Part shown: one piece after another, positions 1 through 7,299 of the stretch
How the letters are laid out: the number at the start of each line of letters is the position of its first letter
Position numbering within the stretch: position 1 is the stretch's first letter
Source: Paenibacillus arenosi
Lineage (GTDB): Bacteria; Bacillota; Bacilli; Paenibacillales; Paenibacillaceae
Assembly: GCF_014841135.1 (NCBI RefSeq)
Contig: NZ_JACYTN010000002.1
Coordinates: 434,001-498,000, forward strand
DNA length: 64,000 nucleotides
Reading direction: 5' to 3'
Translations under genes and position numbers: made by a program
The notes under the pieces: model-generated
Told to the model about the DNA's origin: nothing
The model's database searches: none
The model's input: only the letters and a program-made list of their open reading frames with translations

Positions 1-219
1 CAACTGCTTAGACTTTATTGACAATAATGTAGCTGCCATAACGAGGAATTCGCTCGTAATTTCCAGCTCTAGCTCCTGCATACTTTGCAAATATTCCATA
101 TATTGATCAGTAATTTCGCTAATAGAGATGTCTTGAATATCAATTTCAGACTTGTCCACTAAGTGAAGCAACAGATCAAGCGGACCTTCGAATTGATCAA
201 GCTTATATGTAACGGACAC
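1..219 (-). CDS. scpA: Segregation and condensation protein A, N-terminal part (cut by window edge)
   Basis: ScpA is the kleisin subunit of the bacterial SMC condensin, bridging the SMC heads together with ScpB. The frame runs from a GTG at 219-217 without a stop to base 1, giving 73 residues. They contain the typical kleisin opening [12 protein letters not shown], followed by [12 protein letters not shown] and the hydrophobic stretch [17 protein letters not shown]. The GTG is preceded by an AGGGGG ribosome binding site. The gene follows the riboflavin operon on the same strand, beyond a strong terminator, as in Bacillus subtilis. The remainder lies outside the window. Confidence 0.93.
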   Translation of the reverse strand, partial: MSVTYKLDQFEGPLDLLLHLVDKSEIDIQDISISEITDQYMEYLQSMQELELEITSEFLVMAATLLSIKSKQL

Positions 220-235
220 CCCGTAATTCCCCCTG

Positions 236-277
236 AAAAAACAAATGTAGTACCCTTTTGTAAAAGGGCACTACATT
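236..277 (-). terminator. Rho-independent terminator of the riboflavin operon
   Basis: On the minus strand the arms 262-277 and 244-259 form a stem of about 15 bp with one mismatch and a two-base loop. A TGTTTTTT tract follows at 243-236. It sits between the ribH stop and the scpA start, so scpA is probably transcribed separately. Confidence 0.9.
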
Positions 278-286
278 AACTAAGCA

Positions 287-754
287 CTATTTTAGTTGTT
301 TCGTCAAGTTAGCCATCTCGATTGCAGTCGCTGCTGCTTCCCACCCTTTATTGCCTGCTTTCGTACCCGCTCTCTCGATCGCCTGCTCGATTGAATCCGT
401 TGTGAGTACACCAAATATCGTAGGAACCCCAGTTTTCAAGCCTATTTGCGCTACTCCTTTTGCCACTTCACTGCACACATAGTCGAAATGTGGTGTCGAA
501 CCTCGGATGACAGCTCCAAGTGTGATGATCGCGTCATATTTACCACTTTCGGCTAATTTTTGTGTAATTAATGGTATTTCAAATGCTCCAGGTACCCACG
601 CAATATCGATCTCTTCATCCTGTACACCGTGACGCTTCAACGCATCCAGGGCACCTGACACAAGCTTTGATACGATAAATTCATTGAATCTCCCGGCAAC
701 AACAGCGTATTTAAGACCTTCCGAAACGAGATGACCTTCAAAAATATGCGGCAT
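287..754 (-). CDS. ribH: 6,7-dimethyl-8-ribityllumazine synthase
   Basis: Condenses 5-amino-6-ribitylamino-uracil with 3,4-dihydroxy-2-butanone 4-phosphate to make lumazine, the penultimate step of riboflavin synthesis; family members assemble into 60-mer or pentameric shells. The 155-residue protein is the normal family length. It shows the substrate-binding segments [24 protein letters not shown] and [14 protein letters not shown], with the catalytic His in the last. It is the final gene of ribD-ribE-ribBA-ribH, 56 bases after ribBA, and is followed by a strong terminator. Expression should follow the FMN riboswitch upstream of ribD. Confidence 0.97.
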   Translation of the reverse strand: MPHIFEGHLVSEGLKYAVVAGRFNEFIVSKLVSGALDALKRHGVQDEEIDIAWVPGAFEIPLITQKLAESGKYDAIITLGAVIRGSTPHFDYVCSEVAKGVAQIGLKTGVPTIFGVLTTDSIEQAIERAGTKAGNKGWEAAATAIEMANLTKQLK

Positions 755-810
755 ACTAACAACCTCCGTTTATAATGGATAATTCGTATAACAGTGCTTC
801 TATTAAAACG

Positions 811-2025
811 TTAGGACGAGAAGTCAAACAAATGTCCAAGCTTTTCTTGCTTAGTATGAAGATAACGACGATTCGATAGATTTTCTGGCATTTGCAGCGG
901 GACTCTTTCCACAATTTGCAGACCATATCCTTCTAATCCAGTAATTTTTCTTGGATTATTGGTCATAAGTCGGATGCTGCGAACCCCTAGATCCTTCAGT
1001 ATTTGTGAACCAATCCCGTAGTCTCTTAAATCAGCTGCAAATCCTAACTTCTTATTCGCATCAACCGTGTCATAACCTTCTTCTTGCAAGTTGTATGCTC
1101 GAAGCTTATTAATTAACCCAATTCCTCGACCCTCTTGACGCATATACAACAGCACTCCACTGCCTACCTGCTCGATATGATGCAAGGCTGCTGCCAACTG
1201 CGGTCCACAGTCACAACGATGTGAATGAAAGATGTCACCTGTTAAGCATTCTGAATGGACACGTACAAGCACAGGCTGAGTAGGATCAATCTCTCCCTTT
1301 ACCATTGCAACATGTTCCTTATTGTCAACAGCATTCGTATAAGCTATCATGCGAAATTGCCCATATTCCGTCGGCATGTTCGCCTCAACTTCACACTGAA
1401 CTAGTTTCTCCTGCGCATGTCGATATTGAATGAGATCCCGAATACAAATGAGCTTGAGGCCATGTTTTTCTTTCAACTGCATCAAGTCTGGTAGCCGTGC
1501 CATCGTTCCATCTTCATTCATAATCTCGCAAATAACACCAGCTGGTGCTGAGCCACTCATACGTGCCAGATCGACCGCTGCTTCGGTATGTCCAGCACGT
1601 CGAAGCACCCCACCCTTTTTCGCGACTAAAGGAAAAATATGACCCGGCCGTCTAAAATCGTCCGCCTTTGCCGCAGGATCGATAAGTGCCTGTATCGTTA
1701 ATGAGCGCTCGTGAGCGGAAATGCCTGTCGTCGTGCTATTATGATCGACCGAGATCGTGAACGCTGTGCCATGAAAATCAGTATTGTGGCTGACCATAGG
1801 GGGAAGATTAAGCTCGACAGCCCGCTCAGGTGTAATCGGAACACAAACGAGTCCGCGACCTTCTGTTATCATAAAATTTATCACATCAGGCGAAGCCTTA
1901 TCTGCTAACGCAATAAAATCACCTTCATTTTCACGATCCTCATCATCTACTACAATGATGACTTTTCCTGCTTGCAAATCTTCTACTGCTGCTTCAATCG
2001 TATCGAAATAAAACGGTTCACTCAT
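811..2025 (-). CDS. ribBA: Bifunctional 3,4-dihydroxy-2-butanone 4-phosphate synthase / GTP cyclohydrolase II
   Basis: Supplies both branches of riboflavin synthesis. The N-terminal half (about residues 1-200) makes dihydroxybutanone phosphate from ribulose 5-phosphate and carries [10 protein letters not shown] and [15 protein letters not shown]. The C-terminal half opens the GTP ring and carries the zinc-binding segment [18 protein letters not shown] and the RQEGRGIGL motif. The length, about 404 residues, is usual for the fused enzyme. Two in-frame ATGs lie six bases apart; the second (2025-2023) has better spacing from AAGGAGGGA and is chosen. Third gene of the rib operon, 27 bases after ribE. 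Confidence 0.97.
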   Translation of the reverse strand: MSEPFYFDTIEAAVEDLQAGKVIIVVDDEDRENEGDFIALADKASPDVINFMITEGRGLVCVPITPERAVELNLPPMVSHNTDFHGTAFTISVDHNSTTTGISAHERSLTIQALIDPAAKADDFRRPGHIFPLVAKKGGVLRRAGHTEAAVDLARMSGSAPAGVICEIMNEDGTMARLPDLMQLKEKHGLKLICIRDLIQYRHAQEKLVQCEVEANMPTEYGQFRMIAYTNAVDNKEHVAMVKGEIDPTQPVLVRVHSECLTGDIFHSHRCDCGPQLAAALHHIEQVGSGVLLYMRQEGRGIGLINKLRAYNLQEEGYDTVDANKKLGFAADLRDYGIGSQILKDLGVRSIRLMTNNPRKITGLEGYGLQIVERVPLQMPENLSNRRYLHTKQEKLGHLFDFSS

Positions 2026-2052
2026 AGTCATTCCCTCCTTATCCGTTAATCG

Positions 2053-2742
2053 TTAACAGAAACCATGCTCTGTAAGAAAGCTTTCCGTAATTTTCGATGA
2101 TTTCGAACTAGACTGTGTCAACCTTGTATCAATATCACGCTCCGCTTTACTTGTAAATCCAAGCAGTCTTTCAACGTATTTCCCAAGCACATCGCATTCA
2201 ACATTAACCGTGTCGCCTATGTTTTTGTGGGTTAGCGAGGTTTGGCTCAATGTATGCGGGATAATAGATACGGCAAAGTTGGACTCTTCCACTTGTATTA
2301 GCGTCAAACTAATACCATCTATCGCGATCGAACCTTTCGGAATCATATATCGCCCAATGCTAGGATGTTCTAGTTGGAATTCAAACACGACAGCGTTCGA
2401 ATCAACGATTCGATTCACAATGATTGCTGTTCCATCAACATGACCTTGAACAATATGACCACCAAATCGACTATTTGCAGCCATCGCTCGCTCCAGATTG
2501 ACAGATGCACCAGGCCGTAGTTGTTTTAAACTCGTATGACGATACGTTTGCGGCATAACATCTGCATGGAACGAAGTGCTGCTAAATGCTGTTACCGTCA
2601 AGCAAACGCCATTGACCGAGATACTATCACCTAGCCTTACCCCTTCAATCACCTTACCAGCACGGATGCAAAGCACCATGGCCTCTCCCTGCTTGCTAAT
2701 CGAATGAAGTGTTCCAACCTCTTCAACTAAACCAGTGAACAA
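2053..2742 (-). CDS. ribE: Riboflavin synthase, alpha subunit
   Basis: Dismutates two lumazine molecules to riboflavin and the pyrimidine precursor. The 229-residue protein begins with the family signature MFTGLVEEVG and contains two related beta-barrel halves, each with an NGVCLTV- or DGISLTL-like segment (around residues 45-52 and 140-150). The start is TTG (2742-2740) behind AGGAGGTGG, so it depends on a strong ribosome binding site. The first 16 bases overlap the end of ribD, suggesting translational coupling. The C-terminal tail of about 25 residues, rich in Ser and Lys, goes beyond the conserved barrels. Confidence 0.96.
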   Translation of the reverse strand: MFTGLVEEVGTLHSISKQGEAMVLCIRAGKVIEGVRLGDSISVNGVCLTVTAFSSTSFHADVMPQTYRHTSLKQLRPGASVNLERAMAANSRFGGHIVQGHVDGTAIIVNRIVDSNAVVFEFQLEHPSIGRYMIPKGSIAIDGISLTLIQVEESNFAVSIIPHTLSQTSLTHKNIGDTVNVECDVLGKYVERLLGFTSKAERDIDTRLTQSSSKSSKITESFLTEHGFC

Positions 2743-3884
2743 GCTGTATCCACCTCCTGTGAATCACATAACTTTCGTAATTTTCGATTCAACGGACTGC
2801 CACCAATGATGATGTTGTCCCCGACCATTTCCACTTGTAAATGCTCCAATCGCAGCGCATCTCCCATGCTTTCTGCACCTTCAAAAGTAAAGACAGAGGG
2901 AGCCTCACGATGACCGACAATTTTGGGAGCTAGCATGAGCAGAATACGATCAATAAGCCCAGCCTTCAGCATCGATCCATTCAACGTTCCCCCGCCTTCA
3001 AGTAAAATAGAACCGATCTCTTCCTCAGCACAAAGCTTCATGGCTAGTGAAAGATCAACAAGTGGGCCATCGTTCACTCGAATAATGCGCACTCCTCGTT
3101 CCTCTAATTCACGTGCCGCGTGCTCATTCGCTTGAGTTGTTGTGAGTACCCATGTTGGTGCTGTATCATCCTCCACAAGTCGAGCCTCCAACGGTAATCT
3201 TAGCTTGGAGTCCACGATGATTCGAATTGGATTAAGCGCTGGTACTGACAGACGAGTAGTCAACAACGGATTATCCTGCAGTACCGTTTCGATTCCAACC
3301 ATAATGGCTTGATGACGATGACGCAGCGCATGTACACGTTCACGAACATCTTCGTTCGTAATCCATTGACTGTGACCGGTATGCGTAGCAATTTTCCCGT
3401 CCAGCGTGGCTGCCGTCTTCATCGTCACATAAGGAAGCTTGGTCAGCATGAACTTCGAAAACATCGTAATGAGCGATGCCGCCTCCCGCTGCATGACACC
3501 GACAACCACCTCGATGTCATGCTCACGCAGCGCTTGTAATCCACGGCCTGCAACTAGCGGATTAGGGTCAGCACAAGCAACGACAACACGCTTAATCCCC
3601 GCTTCAATTAACCGTGAGCAGCATGGAGATGTGTGTCCATAATGGCTGCAAGGCTCCAGCGTTACATAGGCAGTAGCATCTCGCGCATCTTCACCTGCCA
3701 TTTGCAAGGCATGTACTTCTGCATGCCCTTTACCTCGCATTAAATGCGACCCCATACCCACAACACGACCCTCACGGACGATGACACAGCCTACAGGTGG
3801 ATTAATGCTCGTTTGACCGACTACACGCTCAGCCAATTGAATCGCTAATTGCATATAGAACTCATCATCTAGCCGTGGAATCAT
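2727..3884 (-). CDS. ribD: Bifunctional diaminohydroxyphosphoribosylaminopyrimidine deaminase / 5-amino-6-(5-phosphoribosylamino)uracil reductase
   Basis: Carries out the deaminase and reductase steps after GTP ring opening. The N-terminal deaminase shows the zinc site: HAEVHAL with His54 and Glu56, and PCSHYGHTSPCC with Cys79 and Cys88. The reductase domain begins near residue 145 (TMKTAATLDGKIAT) and has the NADPH-region segment LLEGGGTLNG. The open frame extends 20 codons further upstream, but the ATG at 3884-3882 with GAGGAGGG is the convincing start, giving 385 residues. First gene of the rib operon; its untranslated leader holds the FMN riboswitch. Confidence 0.96.
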   Translation of the reverse strand: MIPRLDDEFYMQLAIQLAERVVGQTSINPPVGCVIVREGRVVGMGSHLMRGKGHAEVHALQMAGEDARDATAYVTLEPCSHYGHTSPCCSRLIEAGIKRVVVACADPNPLVAGRGLQALREHDIEVVVGVMQREAASLITMFSKFMLTKLPYVTMKTAATLDGKIATHTGHSQWITNEDVRERVHALRHRHQAIMVGIETVLQDNPLLTTRLSVPALNPIRIIVDSKLRLPLEARLVEDDTAPTWVLTTTQANEHAARELEERGVRIIRVNDGPLVDLSLAMKLCAEEEIGSILLEGGGTLNGSMLKAGLIDRILLMLAPKIVGHREAPSVFTFEGAESMGDALRLEHLQVEMVGDNIIIGGSPLNRKLRKLCDSQEVDTACSLV

Positions 3885-3960
3885 ACAAACACCCTCCTCA
3901 CAAAAAAACGAGATACCTTGCTTTTGTAATTGCGTAAGTAACAACTACAAACGAACAACA

Positions 3961-3996
3961 GAAAAACCCCTCGGAACAATATCTCCGAAGGGTCAT
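3961..3996 (-). terminator. Leader terminator between the FMN riboswitch and ribD
   Basis: On the minus strand CCCTTCGGA pairs over nine positions (one G-U) with TCCGAGGGG across an 8-base loop. TTTTTC follows. It lies about 75 bases upstream of the ribD start and about 275 bases downstream of the aptamer, so it fits a premature termination site in the rib leader. Whether the riboswitch controls this hairpin directly is inference. Confidence 0.8.
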
Positions 3997-4135
3997 AAGG
4001 TCGAATAATCAGGTATGTACTATCTTTCACATGTATTGTATATGCTTGTCGACAGCAACAAAAGCCACTTATAAGCATAAACAAACAGACCAATGCCATT
4101 CACCTGCATAGAGCAAATAAACTGCATATATAGGT

Positions 4136-4172
4136 CAAAAAACAACCGTCATGTGAAATACAGCGCGTTGAA
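4136..4172 (-). terminator. Weak candidate terminator in the rib leader
   Basis: Minus-strand CAACGCG can pair with CGGTTG (one bulge), and a TTTTTT run follows at about 4142-4137. It lies roughly 100 bases beyond the FMN aptamer, closer than the strong hairpin at 3961-3996. The stem is short, so the call is tentative. Confidence 0.35.
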
Positions 4173-4270
4173 AATGAAATGCGTATACAACTGCTCCGTA
4201 CCATTTGTCACAACAATCAAATGTCATGACCAAATAAGAGCAAGCAGCAGTCACACTTCACCTGTCCTGA

Positions 4271-4430
4271 TATCCTTCTCCCATCCAGACTATACTGTCG
4301 GCTCTGGAGTTGCACCAGATCCACCGTCTACGGTATTCACCGCATCCGGGTCACGGACTTAGCATAAAGAGCGAATCACACTCTTTATTCATCACCGCCG
4401 GTTGGGATTTTCACCCGACCCCGAAGGATA
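4271..4430 (-). ncRNA. FMN riboswitch (RFN element)
   Basis: The minus strand shows the RFN consensus in order: a CTTCGGGG-like P1/J region, GGGTGAAAATCCC, CCGGCGGT, a variable extra stem (AAAGAGTG...CGCTCTTT), AGTCCGTGACCC, GGTGGATCTGGTG, and the closing CCGACAGTATAGTCTGGATG with GAGAAGGATA. P1 pairs TATCCTTC with GAAGGATA. It precedes ribD, the expected target. When FMN is bound, downstream transcription or translation is switched off in known cases. Confidence 0.97.
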
Positions 4431-4452
4431 AAACATATTAAATTGTGCTACT

Positions 4453-4480
4453 ACCATGCTGCCATTTCATGCAGTATGGT
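4453..4480 (-). repeat. Inverted repeat at the 5' end of the rib leader
   Basis: Arms ACCATGCTGC (4453-4462) and GCAGTATGGT (4471-4480) match at 9 of 10 positions around an 8-base loop. If the promoter at 4514-4542 is used, this is a 5' hairpin of the rib mRNA; otherwise it could be an operator. No T-tract follows. Confidence 0.5.
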
Positions 4481-4513
4481 AATAAGACATCGACTATACA
4501 AGTCTTGCCATGT

Positions 4514-4542
4514 ATGTTACACCCGCATTTCAAAAATTGCAA
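4514..4542 (-). promoter_or_regulatory. Candidate sigma-A promoter of the rib operon
   Basis: On the minus strand TTGCAA (4542-4537) is followed after 17 bases by TAACAT (4519-4514). It lies about 80 bases upstream of the FMN aptamer. A transcript from here would have a leader of about 620 bases before ribD. Confidence 0.5.
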
Positions 4543-4594
4543 TAGCCTCTCCACATATTGCTATGTACACATCTACAACGGAAATTCCAACAAC

Positions 4595-4650
4595 GACAAA
4601 AAGCTTTAGCCTTCCATCGCTTAAAACAATGGAAAACTAAAGCTTTTATG
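4595..4650 (-). terminator. Intrinsic terminator downstream of ppiB
   Basis: The arms AAAAGCTTTAG and CTAAAGCTTTT are perfect complements, and an inner CCAT/ATGG pairing extends the stem. On the minus strand TTTTTG follows. It closes the ppiB transcript and separates it from the rib promoter region. Confidence 0.8.
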
Positions 4651-4677
4651 AATGCATCCGTTAACAGGTAATCATCG

Positions 4678-4714
4678 TTAATAAAAGTTAAGACTTCTTA
4701 TTAACTTTTATTAA
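4678..4714 (-). repeat. Perfect 14-bp inverted repeat overlapping the ppiB stop codon
   Basis: Arms 4678-4691 and 4701-4714 are exact reverse complements (TTAATAAAAGTTAA type) with a 9-base loop. The right arm contains the ppiB TAA. The stem is AT-only except for two pairs and has no classic T-tract, so it may be an mRNA 3'-end stabiliser rather than a terminator. Confidence 0.55.
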
Positions 4715-5139
4715 GCTACTGTTACAGATTTCATTTTGTCGCCTTGCTTGATTTGGTCAACAAGCTCCATACCTTCTGTTACTTGACCAAATACAGTGTG
4801 TACGCCATCCAAATGTGGGAATGGAGCGTAGCAAATAAAGAACTGGCTACCGCCTGTGTCCTTACCTGCATGAGCCATAGACAATGCGCCGCGCACGTGC
4901 TTATGTGTGTTGCCAGCTGTCTCACATTTGATTGTGTAGCCAGGACCGCCTGTACCTGTACCGTGTGGACAACCACCTTGAGCAACGAAATCTTTAATAA
5001 CACGGTGGAACGTCAAACCGTTATAGAAACCTTCGTTAGCCAATTTCTCAAAGTTTGCAACTGTTCCTGGAGTTTCTTGATCGAAAAGTTCGATTACGAC
5101 GTTTCCGCCTTTTTCTAGTTCAATTGTAGCTGTTTTCAT
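4711..5139 (-). CDS. ppiB: Cytoplasmic peptidyl-prolyl cis-trans isomerase (cyclophilin type)
   Basis: Catalyses cis/trans isomerisation of Xaa-Pro bonds. The 142-residue protein contains the cyclophilin core segments [13 protein letters not shown] (catalytic Arg), [31 protein letters not shown] and [15 protein letters not shown]. No signal peptide is present, so it should act in the cytoplasm. The open frame continues 33 codons upstream, but [12 protein letters not shown] at 5139 has the AGAAGGGATG site and matches the short bacterial form. Its position between rib genes and lysA matches Bacillus subtilis ppiB. Apparently monocistronic. Confidence 0.95.
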   Translation of the reverse strand: MKTATIELEKGGNVVIELFDQETPGTVANFEKLANEGFYNGLTFHRVIKDFVAQGGCPHGTGTGGPGYTIKCETAGNTHKHVRGALSMAHAGKDTGGSQFFICYAPFPHLDGVHTVFGQVTEGMELVDQIKQGDKMKSVTVA

Positions 5140-5231
5140 ATGTAAACATCCCTTCTTTATTGCAATTTTATAAAACACAATGAAAATAGTATAGCATTTA
5201 AGCAGCCAAGGCTCAACCCAATTGAACTGGA

Positions 5232-5642
5232 TCAGCAACTAAGCCCTTTTTCCCACTCGCTTTTTAAGTCGTGGCCAAACTGTCGGACTTCATCATCGGC
5301 TACAATCAACGTAAAGTCTTGTTGAGCTCCAAAAAAATGGAGTTTATGCGTATTGCCCTTTTCTAACTTCGTCCATTCCAAATGATATAGATGTTTTTCG
5401 AAAGAGGTGTACAAATTATTCAACTGAAAATCGTTTAATTCCTCAAGCGGAAAATACGAAGTCACTTCAACATAATTTTTAATCGTCAGATTCGTCCAAC
5501 CGAAGTTCAACTCATCAACGATACGATTTCCCTTGTAGTGCTTGAAATGAAGTTGGCATCCTTCGTAATCGCCGGGTATACACTTTAAAAAAGAGAATTC
5601 AATATAAGTTCCAATTTCCTGTATATCTCGCAGTGTCGCCAT
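5232..5642 (-). CDS. Conserved-looking hypothetical protein
   Basis: A 136-residue acidic-aromatic protein with no membrane segment or signal peptide. It is rich in Phe, Tyr and Trp and alternates short hydrophobic and charged stretches (for example [28 protein letters not shown]), suggesting a small mainly-beta domain. I do not recognise the family. The ATG at 5642 lies 92 bases upstream of ppiB and on the same strand, with a weak AAAGGAGTAAC site just before it. Codon use looks like that of its neighbours. No function is proposed. Confidence 0.7.
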   Translation of the reverse strand: MATLRDIQEIGTYIEFSFLKCIPGDYEGCQLHFKHYKGNRIVDELNFGWTNLTIKNYVEVTSYFPLEELNDFQLNNLYTSFEKHLYHLEWTKLEKGNTHKLHFFGAQQDFTLIVADDEVRQFGHDLKSEWEKGLSC

Positions 5643-5785
5643 TCAGTTACTCCTTTAATTTGTAGAGCTAGCGTTTTCCACCAACGTTGGTGCGTTGAAA
5701 ATGTTCGGAAGCTTCGTGCTCTTTAGTGCTCAGATATAAATTTAGATTATTATCTCATCAGGCTGTTACATGTCTCTAAGCAACA

Positions 5786-5837
5786 TAAAAAGCCAGTCGT
5801 TACCCAATCGCGCTTGACGACTTGGTTAACGACCAGC
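5786..5837 (-). terminator. Terminator of lysA
   Basis: Minus-strand GCTGGTCGTTA (5837-5827) pairs with TAACGACTGGC (5802-5792), 11 pairs with two G-U, and TTTTTATG follows. It lies 15 bases after the lysA stop codon. Confidence 0.8.
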
Positions 5838-5851
5838 TTCTAGCTGTACAT

Positions 5852-7186
5852 TTAAACTTGAACAGTACTCTTCTTCTGCAGACGAGCAGGGATAACATCT
5901 TTCCCAACGATATCCTGATGCGTCTCACGTTCTACAACTACGTCTGCTTGACCTTCGTGCGCAAACACAACTGCCGGACGGCGGATGCGGTTGTAGTTAT
6001 TCGCCATTGCATAGTTATATGCACCTGTACATGATACAGCAAGCAAGTCATCTTGCTTTACTTTTGGCAAAAAAAGATCCCAAATGAGCATATCTCCGCT
6101 CTCGCAGCATTTACCAGCGATAGATACAACTTCTTCAGTCGCATCGTTAGCACGGTTAGCAAGCACTGCTTCGTAACGGGATTCATAAAGAGCAGGACGC
6201 GGGTTATCTGTCATACCGCCATCAACTGCCACATATTTACGAACACCTGGAATTTCTTTCACAGAACCTACTGTGTACAATGTTGTTCCCGCTTCACCAA
6301 TGATGCTACGGCCTGGCTCTACCCAAATCTCAGGCAATGTTGGTCCGATACCTGAAAAATGTTGTTTCACACCATCTGTAATTGCCTTAACATAGTCGGA
6401 TACAGCCAAAGGCGTATCTCCATCCACATAGCGAATACCAAACCCGCCGCCCAAGTTGACCACTTTGAACGAAATGCCTGTCTGCTCTTTAATAGAACGA
6501 GCAAATTGAGCAACGCGCTCTACTGCCATTTGGAAGCCTTGTACTTCAAAGATCTGCGAGCCGATATGAGAGTGAATACCGAGCAAATCAATATGATCTG
6601 CATTAGCGGCTTCTTGAACAGCTACAGCAGCCGTACCATTGCCAATATCAAAGCCAAACTTCGAATCTGTCTGGCCTGTCGAAATATATTCATGCGTATG
6701 TGCTTCAACACCTGGTGTTACACGAAGCAGCACATTAACGCGTACACCTCGTTCCTTAGCGATCGCATTCAACAATTGAAGCTCATTGAAGTTGTCCACG
6801 ACGAAACAACCAATTTGTGCGTCAATAGCCATCTCAATCTCTTCAGGAGTCTTGTTGTTACCATGGAAATGGATGCGCTGTGCTGGGAAACCTGCCTGCA
6901 ATGCCGTAAATAGCTCTCCATCTGAAACGACATCGAGGGACAACCCTTCTTCTTCAGCAAGTCTGCACATCGCCATTACACAAAAAGCCTTACTTGCATA
7001 GGCCACTTGGAATGTCAGGCCAGAAGCGCGGAACGCTTCCATATACTGACGACAGCGCTCACGAACAAGCGCCTCATCGACTATATAAAGAGGTGTGCCG
7101 AATTGAGCTTTCAACGCGGTCACATCACAGCCACCAATCGTTAGATGCCCTTCATTATTGATAGTACTCGTTCCATGTAGATACAT
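5852..7186 (-). CDS. lysA: Diaminopimelate decarboxylase
   Basis: Last step of lysine synthesis: PLP-dependent decarboxylation of meso-diaminopimelate. The barrel domain contains AYASKAF with the PLP-binding Lys (about residue 66 from the chosen start), HSHIGSQI, and the phosphate-binding VNLGGGFGIRY. The C-terminal beta domain has CCESGD and GAYNYAMANNYN. The ATG at 7186 follows GGGGA at good spacing; an in-frame ATG five codons upstream has no good site. Length about 444. Lying just after a spoVAF-like gene matches Bacillus subtilis. A terminator follows. Confidence 0.96.
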   Translation of the reverse strand: MYLHGTSTINNEGHLTIGGCDVTALKAQFGTPLYIVDEALVRERCRQYMEAFRASGLTFQVAYASKAFCVMAMCRLAEEEGLSLDVVSDGELFTALQAGFPAQRIHFHGNNKTPEEIEMAIDAQIGCFVVDNFNELQLLNAIAKERGVRVNVLLRVTPGVEAHTHEYISTGQTDSKFGFDIGNGTAAVAVQEAANADHIDLLGIHSHIGSQIFEVQGFQMAVERVAQFARSIKEQTGISFKVVNLGGGFGIRYVDGDTPLAVSDYVKAITDGVKQHFSGIGPTLPEIWVEPGRSIIGEAGTTLYTVGSVKEIPGVRKYVAVDGGMTDNPRPALYESRYEAVLANRANDATEEVVSIAGKCCESGDMLIWDLFLPKVKQDDLLAVSCTGAYNYAMANNYNRIRRPAVVFAHEGQADVVVERETHQDIVGKDVIPARLQKKSTVQV

Positions 7187-7299
7187 CGTTTTATTCCCCA
7201 TTTCTACGCGATTTACTGGTTATGGTACCATGATTATAGCAACTCTTGGTGTTGTTTACCAATGGACTAAATTATGTTTCATTTGCATTTTATGCGATT

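Noticed and set aside
3881-4099. A 72-codon frame in the rib leader
   Set aside because: It runs through the leader terminator, has no convincing ribosome binding site, and overlaps the start of ribD.
6359-6913. A 184-codon plus-strand frame inside lysA
   Set aside because: It is the antisense of a well-supported gene and its product is Cys/His/Asn-rich as is usual for such shadows.
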